64,000 nucleotides of DNA from Desulforhabdus amnigena (GCF_027925305.1 NZ_BSDR01000001.1:2321001-2385000), one strand, 5' to 3'; shown: positions 37,948 to 48,168, counted from the first letter of the stretch. The notes: generated by a model from the sequence alone, not told the origin. A program made the numbers and translations.

Positions 37948-39063
37948 TCAGGAGACGTTCTCCGTGCGTTTACGGAAGGTCCAGTAGGAGTTCAGAAAGT
38001 AGTTGACAAGTGTTGCCGGCACAATGCTTGCGCCCTGGTGCACGACGGGATTCACCTGCGGGAAGAGCAGGTTCAGGAGCATGAACGAACTGTAGCTGAT
38101 CCCGAGTGCGAGCACGGAGACGAGGTTGAACTTGATGCCTCTCACCGAAAACCTGGTACAGGTTTCCCTCGAGCCGAAGGTCCAGCAGTTGTTGAAGAGG
38201 AAATTCCAGAGGATGGAGAGTTCGATTGCGATGGGGGAGGCGATATACTTGTTAAGGTCCAATTTGAGAAGAATACTGAAGCAGCCGAGGTTTACCACAA
38301 TGCCTGAGGCTCCTACGGCTGCAAATTTGAGAAAAGTCCTGGAACTCTGGTAGCGTATCCACCACGCATTGATCACGAATTCCAGAATGTCCGAGAAAGC
38401 CAGCTTTGATTCCCCTACCGTTCTGTCGATGAACTCAACGGGGATTTCCCTGACCCTGCCGCCGTTGACCACCGCTTCGTGAAGCAGGGCCACCTGGAAG
38501 GCGTACCCTTGCACCCTTAAGCCCTTCAAATCCACTTTGCGAAGGAGTGAAGACCGAATGGCGCGAAATCCCGCCGTGCAGTCCCTCACCTTATTGAGCC
38601 CTGCCACGTAGCGGGCCACGAAGTTGCCGACCCTTGAGTTCATCTTCCGGTGCATTCCCCATTCGTCGGGGATCTTCCCGCCCCGGACGTATCGGCTCCC
38701 GATGACAAAGTCCGCCCCTTCGTCCAGCGCTTGCACCATACGGGGGACGTCCTCGGGTTTGTGCGAGTAGTCGGCGTCCATCTCGAAAACCGCGTCCGCT
38801 TTCATGCCGTTGAGGGCGTGGACCATGCCCCTTATGTAGGCAGCCCCGAGCCCTGCCTTCTCGCCTGTGAGCAAATGAATATTGCCATACTTCTCGCTCC
38901 GGTTGAGAACAATCTCGGCCGTTCCGTCCGGGGAGTTGTCATCAACAACCAGGACACTCATTTCGTGGTGAGCCATCTTGCAGAACTGACGCTGCAATTC
39001 ATCAATCAAGGTTCCGATGTTTTTGCGCTCATTGTAGGTTGGTATGATGATCACGATTTTCAT
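37948..39063 (-). CDS. Polyprenyl-phosphate glycosyltransferase (DPM1-like) fused to GtrA domain
   Basis: 371 residues from the ATG at 39063 (MKIVIIIPTYNERKNIG), with GAGGA upstream; a longer reading overlaps the neighbouring gene. The N-terminal GT2 domain has VVDDNSPDGT, EMDADYSHKPEDV and GSRYVRGG. The C-terminal ~120 residues form a GtrA-like four-helix membrane domain (FAAVGASGIVVNLGCFSIL ... NYFLNSYWTFRKR). Such fusions make and flip polyprenyl-phosphate sugars for surface-glycan decoration. The ArnT-like gene ten bases upstream would use the lipid-linked sugar. Confidence 0.9.
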   Translation of the reverse strand: MKIVIIIPTYNERKNIGTLIDELQRQFCKMAHHEMSVLVVDDNSPDGTAEIVLNRSEKYGNIHLLTGEKAGLGAAYIRGMVHALNGMKADAVFEMDADYSHKPEDVPRMVQALDEGADFVIGSRYVRGGKIPDEWGMHRKMNSRVGNFVARYVAGLNKVRDCTAGFRAIRSSLLRKVDLKGLRVQGYAFQVALLHEAVVNGGRVREIPVEFIDRTVGESKLAFSDILEFVINAWWIRYQSSRTFLKFAAVGASGIVVNLGCFSILLKLDLNKYIASPIAIELSILWNFLFNNCWTFGSRETCTRFSVRGIKFNLVSVLALGISYSSFMLLNLLFPQVNPVVHQGASIVPATLVNYFLNSYWTFRKRTENVS

Positions 39064-39073
39064 CGTTCTGTCC

Positions 39074-40531
39074 TCACTGCTTAGGAACAAAGAAAAAGCC
39101 GTTTGCGCTGACCCTCTCCACTCTGTAGCCGGTCTCGATAAGCTCGAGAAATACGTCCATGAAATCGCCGCTTCCGCGGTTCCGCCCCGACTCGAGCTGA
39201 ATGACTCTGAAATACTGCTCTCGCAGTCTTTCGTAGACTTGTTCCCGGTCCATTTTTCCCATCGCAACGGCCTGCTTTATATTAAATGGATCGAATTCAA
39301 ATTCCTTGCCCGCCCAGTAGCAAAGGACTATCGAAGAACAGAGGGCTGGCCCTTCGTGGGAAGCCAGATATTGAATATCCGAAATGTTCTGCTTTTCTAA
39401 ATCCTTGAGCGTATGCCATACTCTAAAAGGGTCTTTGAGATTGCCAGGAGTAGCCAGGATGACTCCTAGAAAGAGCAGCAGGGGGAGAGTACGACGGAAT
39501 AGAATTCGGTCGGGGAACTCTCTTGTTGAAAGGAGCCGGTTAAGATTAGATAGACCGACCCCACACCCTATCACAAGAGCTATAACGAGGTCGAACAACT
39601 GATTGTAGCCTGCACCCTCACCCCCATAGAAAAAGAGCCCTATCGCAGCGGCAAAAAACGCATACAAGCTGATCAAAAGAGCATAGCGGCCCCCTTCCCG
39701 CATCGAGGCGACTATCACCCAGAAAGCCAAGGGGATCTGCAGACCCGCCAGAAGATCAAAAGCCCCCGATCGAACCTTATCGATACTGTATACCCGGGCA
39801 GAAACGATGCTCTCGACCATACTCCATCCATATAAAGCCAGCAGAGCGGCCATAACACAGGCAAATAAGAGCACGCTCCAGGCTATCCATCTCAGAAAGG
39901 CCTTCCGATCCCGGTACAGAATGAAAAGAGTTGCTGCCATCGGAAAGGCCAGAATGCTATGCTTGGTCAGGCCCGCAGCAAGAGCTAGTGCAGCTACCAG
40001 CGGTAGCCCCATGCGGCGGTCCCAGCCACGCAAGAACACAACCAGAGCACTCGTCATGAATGCATGGGCCAGCATCTGGGGATCGTCCATTGCGATGTAT
40101 TCATTGAAAAAAGCACCCATAATCGCAAGATATAACAGCCCTGAAAGGACTGACGCAAAGCGATCACGGGTCATCAAGAAAACGGAAAGGAAAATATTAA
40201 ACGATACGATGAGCATAGAAGCAAGCGATACGAGCCTGCCTGCAATAACCTGATCCCCAATCAGCGTTCCGATGAGACCTACGATATAGAAAGATAGTGG
40301 AGGATAATTGTTTTGAACGAGAGTTCCGGGAGAACTGTACAGGTTTTCCATGCGCATCGCTTTAAGCGCAAAAAAAGCATTCCAACCCTCATTATAGTTG
40401 GGAGTGGTGATGAGAGACACCTGAAGAACGAATGGAAGCAGCAGGGCGATTGCCAGTAAAGAAAACACGATGATATAGGTGAGGTGAAGGTATAGGTGCC
40501 TCTCTTCCAAATGAGTGCGTTGATTCATCAC
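39074..40531 (-). CDS. GT39/ArnT-like membrane glycosyltransferase
   Basis: 485 residues with about ten hydrophobic helices (IIVFSLLAIALLLPFVLQV, LPLVAALALAAGLTKHSILAF and others). The first periplasmic loop has NYNEGWNAFFA, where Asp/Glu typically act in catalysis in the dolichyl-phosphate-mannose-dependent family, and NNYPPLSFYIVG matches its second motif. It likely transfers a sugar from a polyprenyl-phosphate donor, on the periplasmic face, to a lipid or glycan. Forms a two-gene unit with the DPM1-GtrA gene. Confidence 0.8.
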   Translation of the reverse strand: MMNQRTHLEERHLYLHLTYIIVFSLLAIALLLPFVLQVSLITTPNYNEGWNAFFALKAMRMENLYSSPGTLVQNNYPPLSFYIVGLIGTLIGDQVIAGRLVSLASMLIVSFNIFLSVFLMTRDRFASVLSGLLYLAIMGAFFNEYIAMDDPQMLAHAFMTSALVVFLRGWDRRMGLPLVAALALAAGLTKHSILAFPMAATLFILYRDRKAFLRWIAWSVLLFACVMAALLALYGWSMVESIVSARVYSIDKVRSGAFDLLAGLQIPLAFWVIVASMREGGRYALLISLYAFFAAAIGLFFYGGEGAGYNQLFDLVIALVIGCGVGLSNLNRLLSTREFPDRILFRRTLPLLLFLGVILATPGNLKDPFRVWHTLKDLEKQNISDIQYLASHEGPALCSSIVLCYWAGKEFEFDPFNIKQAVAMGKMDREQVYERLREQYFRVIQLESGRNRGSGDFMDVFLELIETGYRVERVSANGFFFVPKQ

Positions 40532-40735
40532 TATATCCCGGTGGTCGATTCAGTTTTCACAAAACTGCAGAAGCAGCCTGAAAAGATCCAATGACCTCTC
40601 CACTGTTATTCCTACCTTTTTCATTCACACTCATTCCTCCGGAGGGTCTTCTTGTTCGACGGAAAAGCAGACAAGGATTTCCCGCTTGTCAGCCATGCTG
40701 ATCAGACGTAGTCTATCCCCGGTAAGGGTTTTTCT

Positions 40736-40890
40736 TTATGCCGTCATCAGCGATGTCTCTGGAACTGCTTTGGAATCCCGCCGGGCAACATCGAGCCACA
40801 GGTCAACCGCCACCTGAATCTCCTGGAATGCCTCTTGTGGAGTCTCCCTGAAGGCCGAACATCCCTTCAGGTCGGGAACTATTGAAGGGC
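40736..40890 (-). pseudogene. HicB-like antitoxin remnant
   Basis: The reading SIVPDLKGCSAFRETPQEAF, then QEIQVAVDLWLD, is the central block of HicB antitoxins. The N-terminal strand is missing because the reading runs into the end of a decayed IS630 transposase near 40890. No HicA was found nearby. The antitoxin is therefore disrupted. Confidence 0.6.
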
Positions 40891-41740
40891 TTGGCCATGG
40901 TTTTGTTAAAATATTCAATAAAGGATGGTATCCCAGTGGCGCAAATCCTCAGTGGATTTGAAGCTGCCTCTTTTGAGAAGTCTCCTGACCAGGATAGAGA
41001 ACCAGATCTCCACCTGATTGAGCCAGGAAGTGTGCTTGGGAGTATAGACGAAACGAATACGATGGGTGGAATCTTCAAGAAACTGGGTGCGAGTGGCCAT
41101 GGATTCGAGGATGCCGCTCTCTCCCTTGATGCCCAGATCCTCTTTGATGATTGAGGGAGCCAAGATCTGACCGGTTGCCACTTCGAAGTTGGCAATGAGG
41201 CACTGGGTTCCGTGACGGATGTACTCATGCTCAACTCTTTCGACAAGTCCTGGTTTTGGGGGCTTTGTCGGATGGGCACGCTCCAGAGCCTGAATGCCTG
41301 TCTTCTCATCGGTGCTGATCACGTGAACTCCCTTTTCATGAAGACTGTGGGAGCTCTTGTAGAGCTGACAAACCTTCTCAACCTTTCTATCAAACTCCTC
41401 GGGATTGTCAGCTCTCTCATTGTTCAACCAGTAGCGGGATCTATGAGGTTTGAGATCCGCCTGATTTTAAAAAACGCCCGACACTGCTCTTTTTCATCGT
41501 CCTTTCTCTCCGCCTCGGTTAGTGCCTCTTTAGCCTGGCTCCACCTCTTGCGCCATAGCTTGACGGCTCTTCGACTTGTTCCAAGCCTTTGTGCTATGTG
41601 CTCATTGCGCAGATCGGATGCAGCCTTGAGTATTATCCTGGCCCGCAGCACCTCACCTTGTGCACTGTGTCGGCAGCTTGTGATCTCCCGTAGAACCCCA
41701 CGCTGCTTTTCGCTAACATCTGGGCATGAACGTTAGTAGT
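40891..41740 (-). pseudogene. Decayed IS630-family transposase
   Basis: Three reading pieces are needed: an HTH part (RIILKAASDLRNEHIAQRLG, then TSRRAVKLWRKRW; 41424-41651 and beyond), a DDE part ([32 protein letters not shown]) and a frameshifted tail ([13 protein letters not shown]). The middle catalytic block with the DNxNxH motif is absent, and no in-frame start exists. Inactive. It interrupts a HicB gene on one side and lies next to tRNA-Ala on the other. Confidence 0.8.
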
Positions 41741-41741
41741 C

Positions 41742-41776
41742 AAAAACAGAAGCCCAACCTCTTTCAAGATTGGGCT
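41742..41776 (-). terminator. Terminator of tRNA-Ala
   Basis: On the minus strand AGCCCAA/TTGGGCT forms the stem, followed by TCTGTTTTTG. Confidence 0.75.
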
Positions 41777-41793
41777 AAATCATTGATTTTATT

Positions 41794-41869
41794 TGGTGGA
41801 GATGACGGGATTCGAACCCGTGACCTCTGCCTTGCGAAGGCAGCGCTCTCCCAACTGAGCCACATCCCC
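41794..41869 (-). tRNA. tRNA-Ala (anticodon CGC)
   Basis: GGGGATG pairs with CATCTCC, including the G3-U70 alanine identity pair. The anticodon loop TTCGCAA lies in a CTGCC/GGCAG stem. CCA is encoded at 41794-41796. Confidence 0.96.
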
Positions 41870-41880
41870 TCTTGACATTC

Positions 41881-41909
41881 AACATACCGTTTTCATCAGA
41901 AGGTGTCAA
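41881..41909 (-). promoter_or_regulatory. Promoter of tRNA-Ala
   Basis: On the minus strand, perfect TTGACA, 17 bases, TATGTT, ending 11 bases before the tRNA. Confidence 0.7.
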
Positions 41910-41958
41910 GCAATCAGCAATTCTCATTTTGGATGTCTCTCATGATATTGGCATTTCC

Positions 41959-42042
41959 GACATCCCCCTTGATCCCCCTTCAAAGGGGGATTTTATCCTA
42001 AAAATTCTCCCCTTGAAGGGGGGCAGGGGGTGTAGGTTTTTC
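41959..42042. repeat. Shortened G/C-run palindromic repeat
   Basis: Begins GACATCCCCCTTGATCCCCC and ends TTGAAGGGGGGCAGGGGGTG, so the C-run and G-run blocks can pair around an inner hairpin (ATCCCCCTTcAAAGGGGGAT). Related in build to the ~110-bp elements but without their AGAGCCTATCC ends. Confidence 0.6.
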
Positions 42043-42459
42043 AAAATGAAAATTGCTGCAAGCAATAGGGCAACATAAGAGACTTCCATGAACTTTTACG
42101 TTTCCACCGTCCCTCAGTACAGCTCCATGCAAATAGGTGATCAATCTATCATCCGTCATTCCCGCCTTCGCGCACAAGTGTTAACCTAAAACAATTACAT
42201 AATAATACCAATAGCATACATAAAGATGCCAGATACAAATCCTTGAATTAATGCCAATGCGCCATCGTGGGAATGAGAGATGAGATTTTGTGTATCCATT
42301 TATATGGGCATGTACTAAAAAAATATCTCACATCAAGGGCTGCCCGCCATTTATATTTATGCTGAGATGCTCTGAGTCTGTTTCCGACTTCCACGGTAAA
42401 GGGAGCGGCATTGGTTCGTACACTTTCGATTTTCGAGCGATACTGAGTTCATCCCCGCT
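42043..42459. other. Intergenic region upstream of tRNA-Ala / downstream of MFS gene
   Basis: About 417 bases with no recognised gene. A GTCATTCCCGCCTTCGCG stretch near 42157 and GTGGGAATGA near 42268 look like halves of a common bacterial palindromic repeat, separated by about 90 bases. Confidence 0.3.
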
Positions 42460-43680
42460 CTATGCGGGAGGCGCCTTCCGAATATCAGGCAGGAACACCG
42501 CCAGCAATCCCAGCAAAGGCAGGTAAGCACAGATTCGGTAGACGTACTCGATACCATATGCGTCGGCCATTTTTCCAAGTACCGCTGCACCAATACCGGC
42601 CATACCGAAAGCGAGCCCAAAAAACATCCCTGAGACCATTCCCACCTTACCGGGAATAAGCTCCTGGGCGAAAACCAGAATGGCTGAAAAAGCCGACGCT
42701 AGAATCAGACCAATGATAAATGACAATACCCCCGTCCAGGTCAGATTCACATAGGGCAACAGCAGTGTGAACGGTGCAACACCTAGAATTGACGCCCATA
42801 TCACGTGCTTTCTGCCGATCCGATCCCCTACGGGTCCGCCCACAAGGGTTCCCACTGCTACTGCAAACAAGAACACGAAGAGGTGTATCTGTGCGGACGC
42901 CACCGAAAGGTGGAATTTGGTAATAAGGTAAAAAGTGAAGTAGCTGCTGAGGCTCGCCATATAGAAAAATTTGGAGAATATAAGGACCAACAGAATCAGG
43001 AAGGACTTTTTCACAATACTCACCGGAAGCGCCATTTGGGGAGACGCATGTGACCGGGGTTGCCGAGTCGCCATGATTTGTCGGCATTTGTACCATCCAC
43101 CCACCTGCCACAGCACTCCAATGGCCGCCAGCGCGGCCAGGGAAAACCAAGCCACGCTGTTCCGGCCCTGAGGAATGACGATCAAAGCCGCCAGCAGTGG
43201 CCCCAGAGAGGTCCCTGCATTCCCCCCCACCTGGAAGATGGACTGCGCCAGACCATATCGCCCGCCCGAGGCCATTCGAGCGACTCGAGAAGATTCCGGA
43301 TGAAAAATCGATGAACCCATCCCCACCAAGGCGGCCGCAGTAAGTAAAATGCCATAATTGGGAGCCAATGCCAGAGAGATCAACCCGCACAGAGTACAGC
43401 CCATCCCTATGGACAAGGAATAGGGCTGAGGATATCGATCAGTGTAAAGCCCGACTATCGGTTGCAACATGGATGCCGTAATCTGATAGGTCAGCGTGAT
43501 CAGGCCGATCTGCGCGAAACTAAGTTGAAATTCACTTTTTAGGAGGGGATAAATCGCCAAGATCAAGGACTGGATCATATCGTTTAGAAAGTGTGAGAAG
43601 CTGATGGCCCCCAAAACCTTGAAGCTCGTATCACCCTTGATTTCGGCTGGAATATTGAATGTCTGTACACGCCCTATCAT
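42460..43680 (-). CDS. MFS transporter, fosmidomycin-resistance (Fsr) type
   Basis: 406 residues, 12 hydrophobic segments. The opening FKVLGAISFSHFLNDMIQSL, then LLKSEFQLSFAQIGLI, and GMGSSIFHPESSRVARMASGG are characteristic of the Fsr group. It is probably an inner-membrane proton-driven efflux pump; fosmidomycin is the E. coli substrate, so the real substrate here is unknown. The gene stands alone in an IS-rich zone. Confidence 0.9.
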   Translation of the reverse strand: MIGRVQTFNIPAEIKGDTSFKVLGAISFSHFLNDMIQSLILAIYPLLKSEFQLSFAQIGLITLTYQITASMLQPIVGLYTDRYPQPYSLSIGMGCTLCGLISLALAPNYGILLTAAALVGMGSSIFHPESSRVARMASGGRYGLAQSIFQVGGNAGTSLGPLLAALIVIPQGRNSVAWFSLAALAAIGVLWQVGGWYKCRQIMATRQPRSHASPQMALPVSIVKKSFLILLVLIFSKFFYMASLSSYFTFYLITKFHLSVASAQIHLFVFLFAVAVGTLVGGPVGDRIGRKHVIWASILGVAPFTLLLPYVNLTWTGVLSFIIGLILASAFSAILVFAQELIPGKVGMVSGMFFGLAFGMAGIGAAVLGKMADAYGIEYVYRICAYLPLLGLLAVFLPDIRKAPPA

Positions 43681-44097
43681 AGAAATTCCTTTGTTTGCGC
43701 TTTAACTGACATTGAGCATTCCCTATGATTTTATTAGGTTTTTTGACTGTCTTGCATCATCGATGCATAAATAAATCCAGTAGATCAAAATTCTACCTGC
43801 TCAATGTCATCTAAATATTATTTTTTTCAGTTTACCACTCTAACAATAACAATGATGAGGAAAAGAATCCTTTTGATAGGATACCGAAGTCGGTGAGCCT
43901 TGCCGGGAATGAGATCCCCCCAGATATCTTGCCCTTAAAAAAGTCTTCTTTGGGCTGGATTCATAATACATTTTTTCATTATATCTTACTCAATACCGTT
44001 TTTAACGTCCTTAACTCCTTTTCTTAATGAGATCTTTTATGAAAGTCATCCAGGCAGTATATCTAATTTTATCTTGTGAAAGCTCCTCAATTTATCC
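43681..44097. other. AT-rich intergenic region
   Basis: About 417 bases, conspicuously AT-rich compared with the neighbours (runs such as TATTATTTTTTTCAG). No gene, RNA or repeat recognised; it probably holds the MFS gene promoter. Confidence 0.35.
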
Positions 44098-44865
44098 TTA
44101 CTGGTTGCGGCCTGCCATGACACCGCCATCGACGTTCCAGATCGCACCGGTTACCCAGGCGGCATCCTCGGAGAGCAGGAACACGATAACAGAAGCGACA
44201 TCCTTGGGGGTGCCAATTCGCCCAATCGGGTGAAAATTGTTGAAGCTCTGCAGGACAGCATGAACATCCTCAGGCTTTATAAATGCGGTATATATTGGTG
44301 TCTCTACCACTGCAGGGGCCACAGCGTTGACACGGATATTCTTGTCCGCGAGTTCCATTGCCAGGTGCTGGGTCAGAGAGTGAAGACCTGCTTTAGCCAT
44401 GGAGTAGGCCGAAGAGGGCGTGGCTTTGATGGCCTGATGTGCCCACATCGAACCGATGTTCACAATGGCTCCGCCCCCGTTTGCGACCATGTTCCTCGCT
44501 ACTTGCTGAGTCAAAAAGAACATGGCCCGGTTTAAATCCATATAGGCGTCATAATCATCATCGGTATGATCGAGGAAGGGTTTGGGAGAGAACACGCCGG
44601 CTGCATTTACCAGGTATTTTAAATCCTTCATGTTCATCTTTATATGGCGTATCAGTCTTTCGAGATCCTCTTTTCTTGTGAGGTCACTCTGAAATGTGTG
44701 TACTCTGCCGAAGTCTTTGCATGTCTCACGCGCATGCTCCAATTTTTCTAGACTGCGCCCCACCAATGTCACCGCAACTCCTGCTTCAGTCAGCATCTTG
44801 GCAGTTGCTAGCCCTATCCCGCTCCCGCCGCCAACGATCAATGCTTCCTTACCTGTAAGGTTCAT
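44098..44865 (-). CDS. Short-chain dehydrogenase/reductase
   Basis: 255 residues. Full classical SDR set: [18 protein letters not shown] in [13 protein letters not shown], the active-site Ser in [14 protein letters not shown] (YxxxK) and the C-terminal [15 protein letters not shown]. An NAD(P)-dependent oxidoreductase of unknown substrate. One base separates it from the O-methyltransferase gene upstream, so the two form a tight pair, possibly for modifying a small aromatic or acyl compound. Confidence 0.9.
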   Translation of the reverse strand: MNLTGKEALIVGGGSGIGLATAKMLTEAGVAVTLVGRSLEKLEHARETCKDFGRVHTFQSDLTRKEDLERLIRHIKMNMKDLKYLVNAAGVFSPKPFLDHTDDDYDAYMDLNRAMFFLTQQVARNMVANGGGAIVNIGSMWAHQAIKATPSSAYSMAKAGLHSLTQHLAMELADKNIRVNAVAPAVVETPIYTAFIKPEDVHAVLQSFNNFHPIGRIGTPKDVASVIVFLLSEDAAWVTGAIWNVDGGVMAGRNQ

Positions 44866-44866
44866 C

Positions 44867-45583
44867 TTATCCTCCTAAGTTGACACGTTTCCTGATCAGG
44901 TAAATCCCGTCACGAATTGTAAGGAACAGCTTTTCGGCCCGGTCGTCTGCTCTTACCAGCTCATTGAAGTCTGCCATTGCCAGGCTTTCATCGTCTTTTG
45001 GATCGAAAATCCTGCCATACCACAGAGCATTATCGGCAAGGATCAAGCCGCCTTTTCGTAAGATCCGCATCGATTCCCTGTAATATGTACTGTAGTTTTC
45101 TTTGTCGGCGTCAATGAAGACAAAGTCGGTTTTGGCATCCGGCAGGGTCTTCAAGACTTCCAGCGCTTCACCGATGCGCAACGTGATCTTGAAGCCGTCA
45201 GGGCTCCTGTCGAAGAAATCCTGCGCGATCTTTGCGTGAAGAGGATTATGCTCGATGGTCAGAATTTCCCCGTCGTGAGGAAGTTTCTCGGCCATGGCAA
45301 GGGCCGAATAGCCGGTAAAAGTACCGATTTCAACGATGTGCCGAGCGCCTGATAGTTGAACCATTAGTTGCAGGAACCGACCCTCAACTCGTCCGGTGAG
45401 CATACTGGGATAGGGAGTTCTTGTCAGGGTAAAGAGTTCAATCTCCTCAAGGAGCATGGACATGGGCGATGTATGAGCCGCAGCATATTCCTCTGCTTGC
45501 TTGGCCACAATATCCATGAAGCTGTAGATACCCGCAGAGGTATCTGCTCGCATGTCGGAATCTTGAGTGTTTTTGGGGCTCAC
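44867..45583 (-). CDS. Class I SAM-dependent O-methyltransferase (caffeoyl-CoA OMT family)
   Basis: 238 residues. Motif I is [20 protein letters not shown], followed by [18 protein letters not shown], the metal-site [20 protein letters not shown] and [13 protein letters not shown], as in cation-dependent catechol O-methyltransferases. It probably methylates a vicinal-diol aromatic. It is followed after one base by an SDR gene. The pair may be acquired; IS elements lie on both sides. Confidence 0.88.
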   Translation of the reverse strand: MSPKNTQDSDMRADTSAGIYSFMDIVAKQAEEYAAAHTSPMSMLLEEIELFTLTRTPYPSMLTGRVEGRFLQLMVQLSGARHIVEIGTFTGYSALAMAEKLPHDGEILTIEHNPLHAKIAQDFFDRSPDGFKITLRIGEALEVLKTLPDAKTDFVFIDADKENYSTYYRESMRILRKGGLILADNALWYGRIFDPKDDESLAMADFNELVRADDRAEKLFLTIRDGIYLIRKRVNLGG

Positions 45584-45822
45584 AGTGTATTCCTCCCTGA
45601 ATTTTACAATACCTTTTAAAATATTCTAATCACCTTAAAAGGGTTTATCTTGGTTCAGTGAGAAATGGATTTTTGCCTTCACAAAATAAGCTACTGTCGG
45701 TAGAAGATATTGGGAACCGGGAGCGTGTGGAGCGTTCTGCCCCCCACGCTGCCGGAGTTTATAAGGCATAGGGGAGAAGTTCCGGACGTTGTTCATGGGA
45801 GCTTAGTACCCCAACGCACTAA

Positions 45823-46960
45823 TTACGCGGCCATTTGCACGGATTTTGGAGCGAACTTGGCCACGAGCTTTGTTTTCGTATAGGTCCACTTTATGGGTTT
45901 TGGATGTCTGTTGAGCTCATCAAAGTAACCCATAAGCATTTGTGAAAGCTCCTTTTTGTCGTTGAAGTCGTTGGGAGTGAGTACATCCCTTGTAACCTTA
46001 CTGAAGATGATCTCAACCTGATCGAGCCAACTGGCATATGTGGGAAGCCAGTAGATACGAACATTAAAAGAAAGGTTGAGAGAAGCAATCCATTTGCCCA
46101 GTTGTTTGGGTGCATGCGTAGAGCCATTGTCCAGAATGAGATCAATAACCTTGAATCCCTTGACAATGGCTGAAGAAAAGAAACTCAGAAGAAAGGTTTT
46201 GAACTCCGCGAAGCGCTTGCGAGCGAAGGTACGGGCGAAGGTGATTCCATTGGCGACGATAAGAGCACAAAACAGCTGTAATGCTCCCATCCGTTTGTAT
46301 CGGGATGCCACGTGAACGGGGTGTTCGGCTATGGCGGGTTTGGTCTCGTGAAGAGGTCTTCTTGCTTGAATGGAGGTCTTCTCATCGATACAAACGGAAG
46401 CTTCACCCTGCTGGAACAACTGGGGAGCGTTCTCATAGAGATCCAGGACTGGAGACGCTTTCTCAACGAATTTTGGATCAGGAGATTTTTGCCATAGATG
46501 ATATTGCCAGGGTTTGATCTTGTCCTGTTTCAGCCAAAGACGAATAGTGCTCGGGGCAATGTGGCTGACGATTCCTTTTTCTTTGGCGACTTGACAAAGC
46601 TTCTCTCCAGACCAGCGTTGCCATGGCTTGCCATGATCACACGGTTTCGAACAGGCCAACAAGGTGATCTGAGCCCTCACGGCAGAAGGATGCTTTCTTG
46701 GGGCTCCGGGTCGGGGGGTGGTTTTTGAGGCTACCTTCATTGACCCATCTGTTGCGGAACTTCTTAACGGTGGATGGCCTGCATCCGACTTCATCAGCGA
46801 TCTGCCGGATGCTCCATTCCGGGTGCTCATGCGATAGGAGGAGGATACGAGCCCTTACAACCTCCGCATAGGGTTTTGTGTAGCTCACTCTCAGATGTTT
46901 CAATACTTTCCGTTTCTCTGGAGGAATGTAGATGCAGTATTTGTGTTGAGGTCCAGGCAT
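45823..46960 (-). mobile_element. IS630-family insertion sequence, transposase in two frames
   Basis: The first frame starts at ATG 46960 and encodes a basic HTH domain (EWSIRQIADEVGCRPSTVKK, then FRNRW). The second, up to the stop at 45823, holds the DDE domain with VCIDEKTSIQ, LILDNGSTHAP and SWLDQVEIIFSKVTRDV. They join near 46715-46735 by a shift over a CTCAAAAACC / CCCCCC stretch. The catalytic triad is intact, so the shift may be programmed or a recent mutation. Terminal repeats could not be identified with confidence. Confidence 0.85.
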
Positions 46961-47021
46961 GGTTGTACTCCTCTCCTGTTTGTTGCCTTCTTATTTAATT
47001 TTAACATGCCTGGAACCTCTT

Positions 47022-47832
47022 AGGTTCTGTTGACATTTGGGTTCTAATTAATAGATGTCAACAGCACTACTACAAGATGAAACATGGTTGAAGATCCTCC
47101 AATTCCTTCGCTCCTGTGTGGATGTTTACGTAGGAGAAGAAGGTGATTGCCGTCTTTTCATTGAGGCACTCCTTTGGATTACACGAAGTGGTGCTCAGTG
47201 GAGACTGCTCCCGGAGAAATTCGGTAACTGGAACAGTGTCTATAAACGATTCGCCCGCTGGTGTAACAAGGGTATCTTCTCCAGAATGCACGAGCACTTC
47301 ATAGATGATCCCGATATGGAGAACTTCATGTTTGACAGCACCATTGTTCGTGCCCATCCCTGTGCTGCCGGAGCCCTCAAAAGATCCGGTGGACAAGAGA
47401 CACAGGCTCTCGGGCGCAGCCGAGGAGGTTTTTCCACCAAGATCCACGTAGCGGTAGATGGCTTGGGAAATCCCCTGAGGTTCATTCTCACTCCCGGTCA
47501 GAAGAGTGACATCGAACAGGGACCGGCTCTTATCGAGGGCTTCACCTTCGCTCATGCACTGGGAGACAAGGGCTATGATTCGGATGCCTTCGTCCAGGCG
47601 ATCACCCAATCTGGAGCTACTGCTGTGATTCCACCCCGGTCCAATCGCAAAGAGCCCCGCGAATACGACCAATGCCGCTACCGCGAACGACATCTGATCG
47701 AGTGCTTTATGAGCAAGATCAAACATTTCAGACGCATTTTCTCCAGATTCGACAAGCTCGACAGAAGCTTCTTGGGCTTTCTTGGCTTTGTCGCAGCTCT
47801 CATCTGGTTGAGGTGAAATGTCAACAGAACCT
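47022..47832 (+). mobile_element. Complete IS5-family (IS427-like) insertion sequence
   Basis: Terminal inverted repeats AGGTTCTGTTGACATTT (47022-47038) and AAATGTCAACAGAACCT (47816-47832) are perfect over 17 bases, with TA at both outer junctions, fitting a short TA target duplication. It encloses one intact transposase gene. It has landed beside the IS630 element. Confidence 0.9.
47055..47816 (+). CDS. IS5-family transposase
   Basis: 253 residues in one frame. The N-terminal DUF4096-like domain ([20 protein letters not shown], then [15 protein letters not shown]) precedes the DDE core: [48 protein letters not shown] and the YREY-type [28 protein letters not shown]. The stop codon lies inside the right terminal repeat. 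Many IS427 relatives need a frameshift; this one does not. Likely functional. Confidence 0.93.
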   Translation: MSTALLQDETWLKILQFLRSCVDVYVGEEGDCRLFIEALLWITRSGAQWRLLPEKFGNWNSVYKRFARWCNKGIFSRMHEHFIDDPDMENFMFDSTIVRAHPCAAGALKRSGGQETQALGRSRGGFSTKIHVAVDGLGNPLRFILTPGQKSDIEQGPALIEGFTFAHALGDKGYDSDAFVQAITQSGATAVIPPRSNRKEPREYDQCRYRERHLIECFMSKIKHFRRIFSRFDKLDRSFLGFLGFVAALIWLR

Positions 47833-48009
47833 AGGGTTGAACAAATCTGGTTGCGTAATTATCGCGCTGGAGTACTTAGCGAGGGGCGGGTTTGCTCCCC
47901 CCTGATGGTCATCCGTCGCCACCCCCAGCCGGTTATCCCCCAGCGAGTCGCTCTCCAGCGTGTCCGCTTCGCCGGATGCAGCAACATTAACCGGGGATGA
48001 GCTTGCCGG

Positions 48010-48168
48010 TCAATCATTGATGACCCAGTCCCTTTCTATGCGATGGATAAGCCTGCGCTCGGGGGAGATATCGAACTTGCGATCGCGTTGGGCAAAGATG
48101 ATACTTTCTCGGCCTTCGAGCTTCTCCTTTGGGGCAATATATACTGTGAATGGATAAGAGTTGGACAT
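48010..48168 (-). CDS. Small hypothetical protein, 52 residues
   Basis: Reads MSNSYPFTVYIAPKEKLEGR then ESIIFAQRDRKFDISPERRL then IHRIERDWVIND. Strongly charged, with natural-looking composition unlike a chance reading. No family recognised. A GGGAAGAGGG lies about 20 bases upstream of the ATG, farther than ideal, so the start may differ or it may be the 3' remnant of a longer gene cut by insertions. It sits among IS remnants. Confidence 0.4.
   Translation of the reverse strand: MSNSYPFTVYIAPKEKLEGRESIIFAQRDRKFDISPERRLIHRIERDWVIND

Noticed and set aside
41959-42042. Full copy of the 110-bp palindromic element
   Set aside because: The G/C-run centre is similar but the AGAGCCTATCC ends are missing, so it was listed only as a related repeat.
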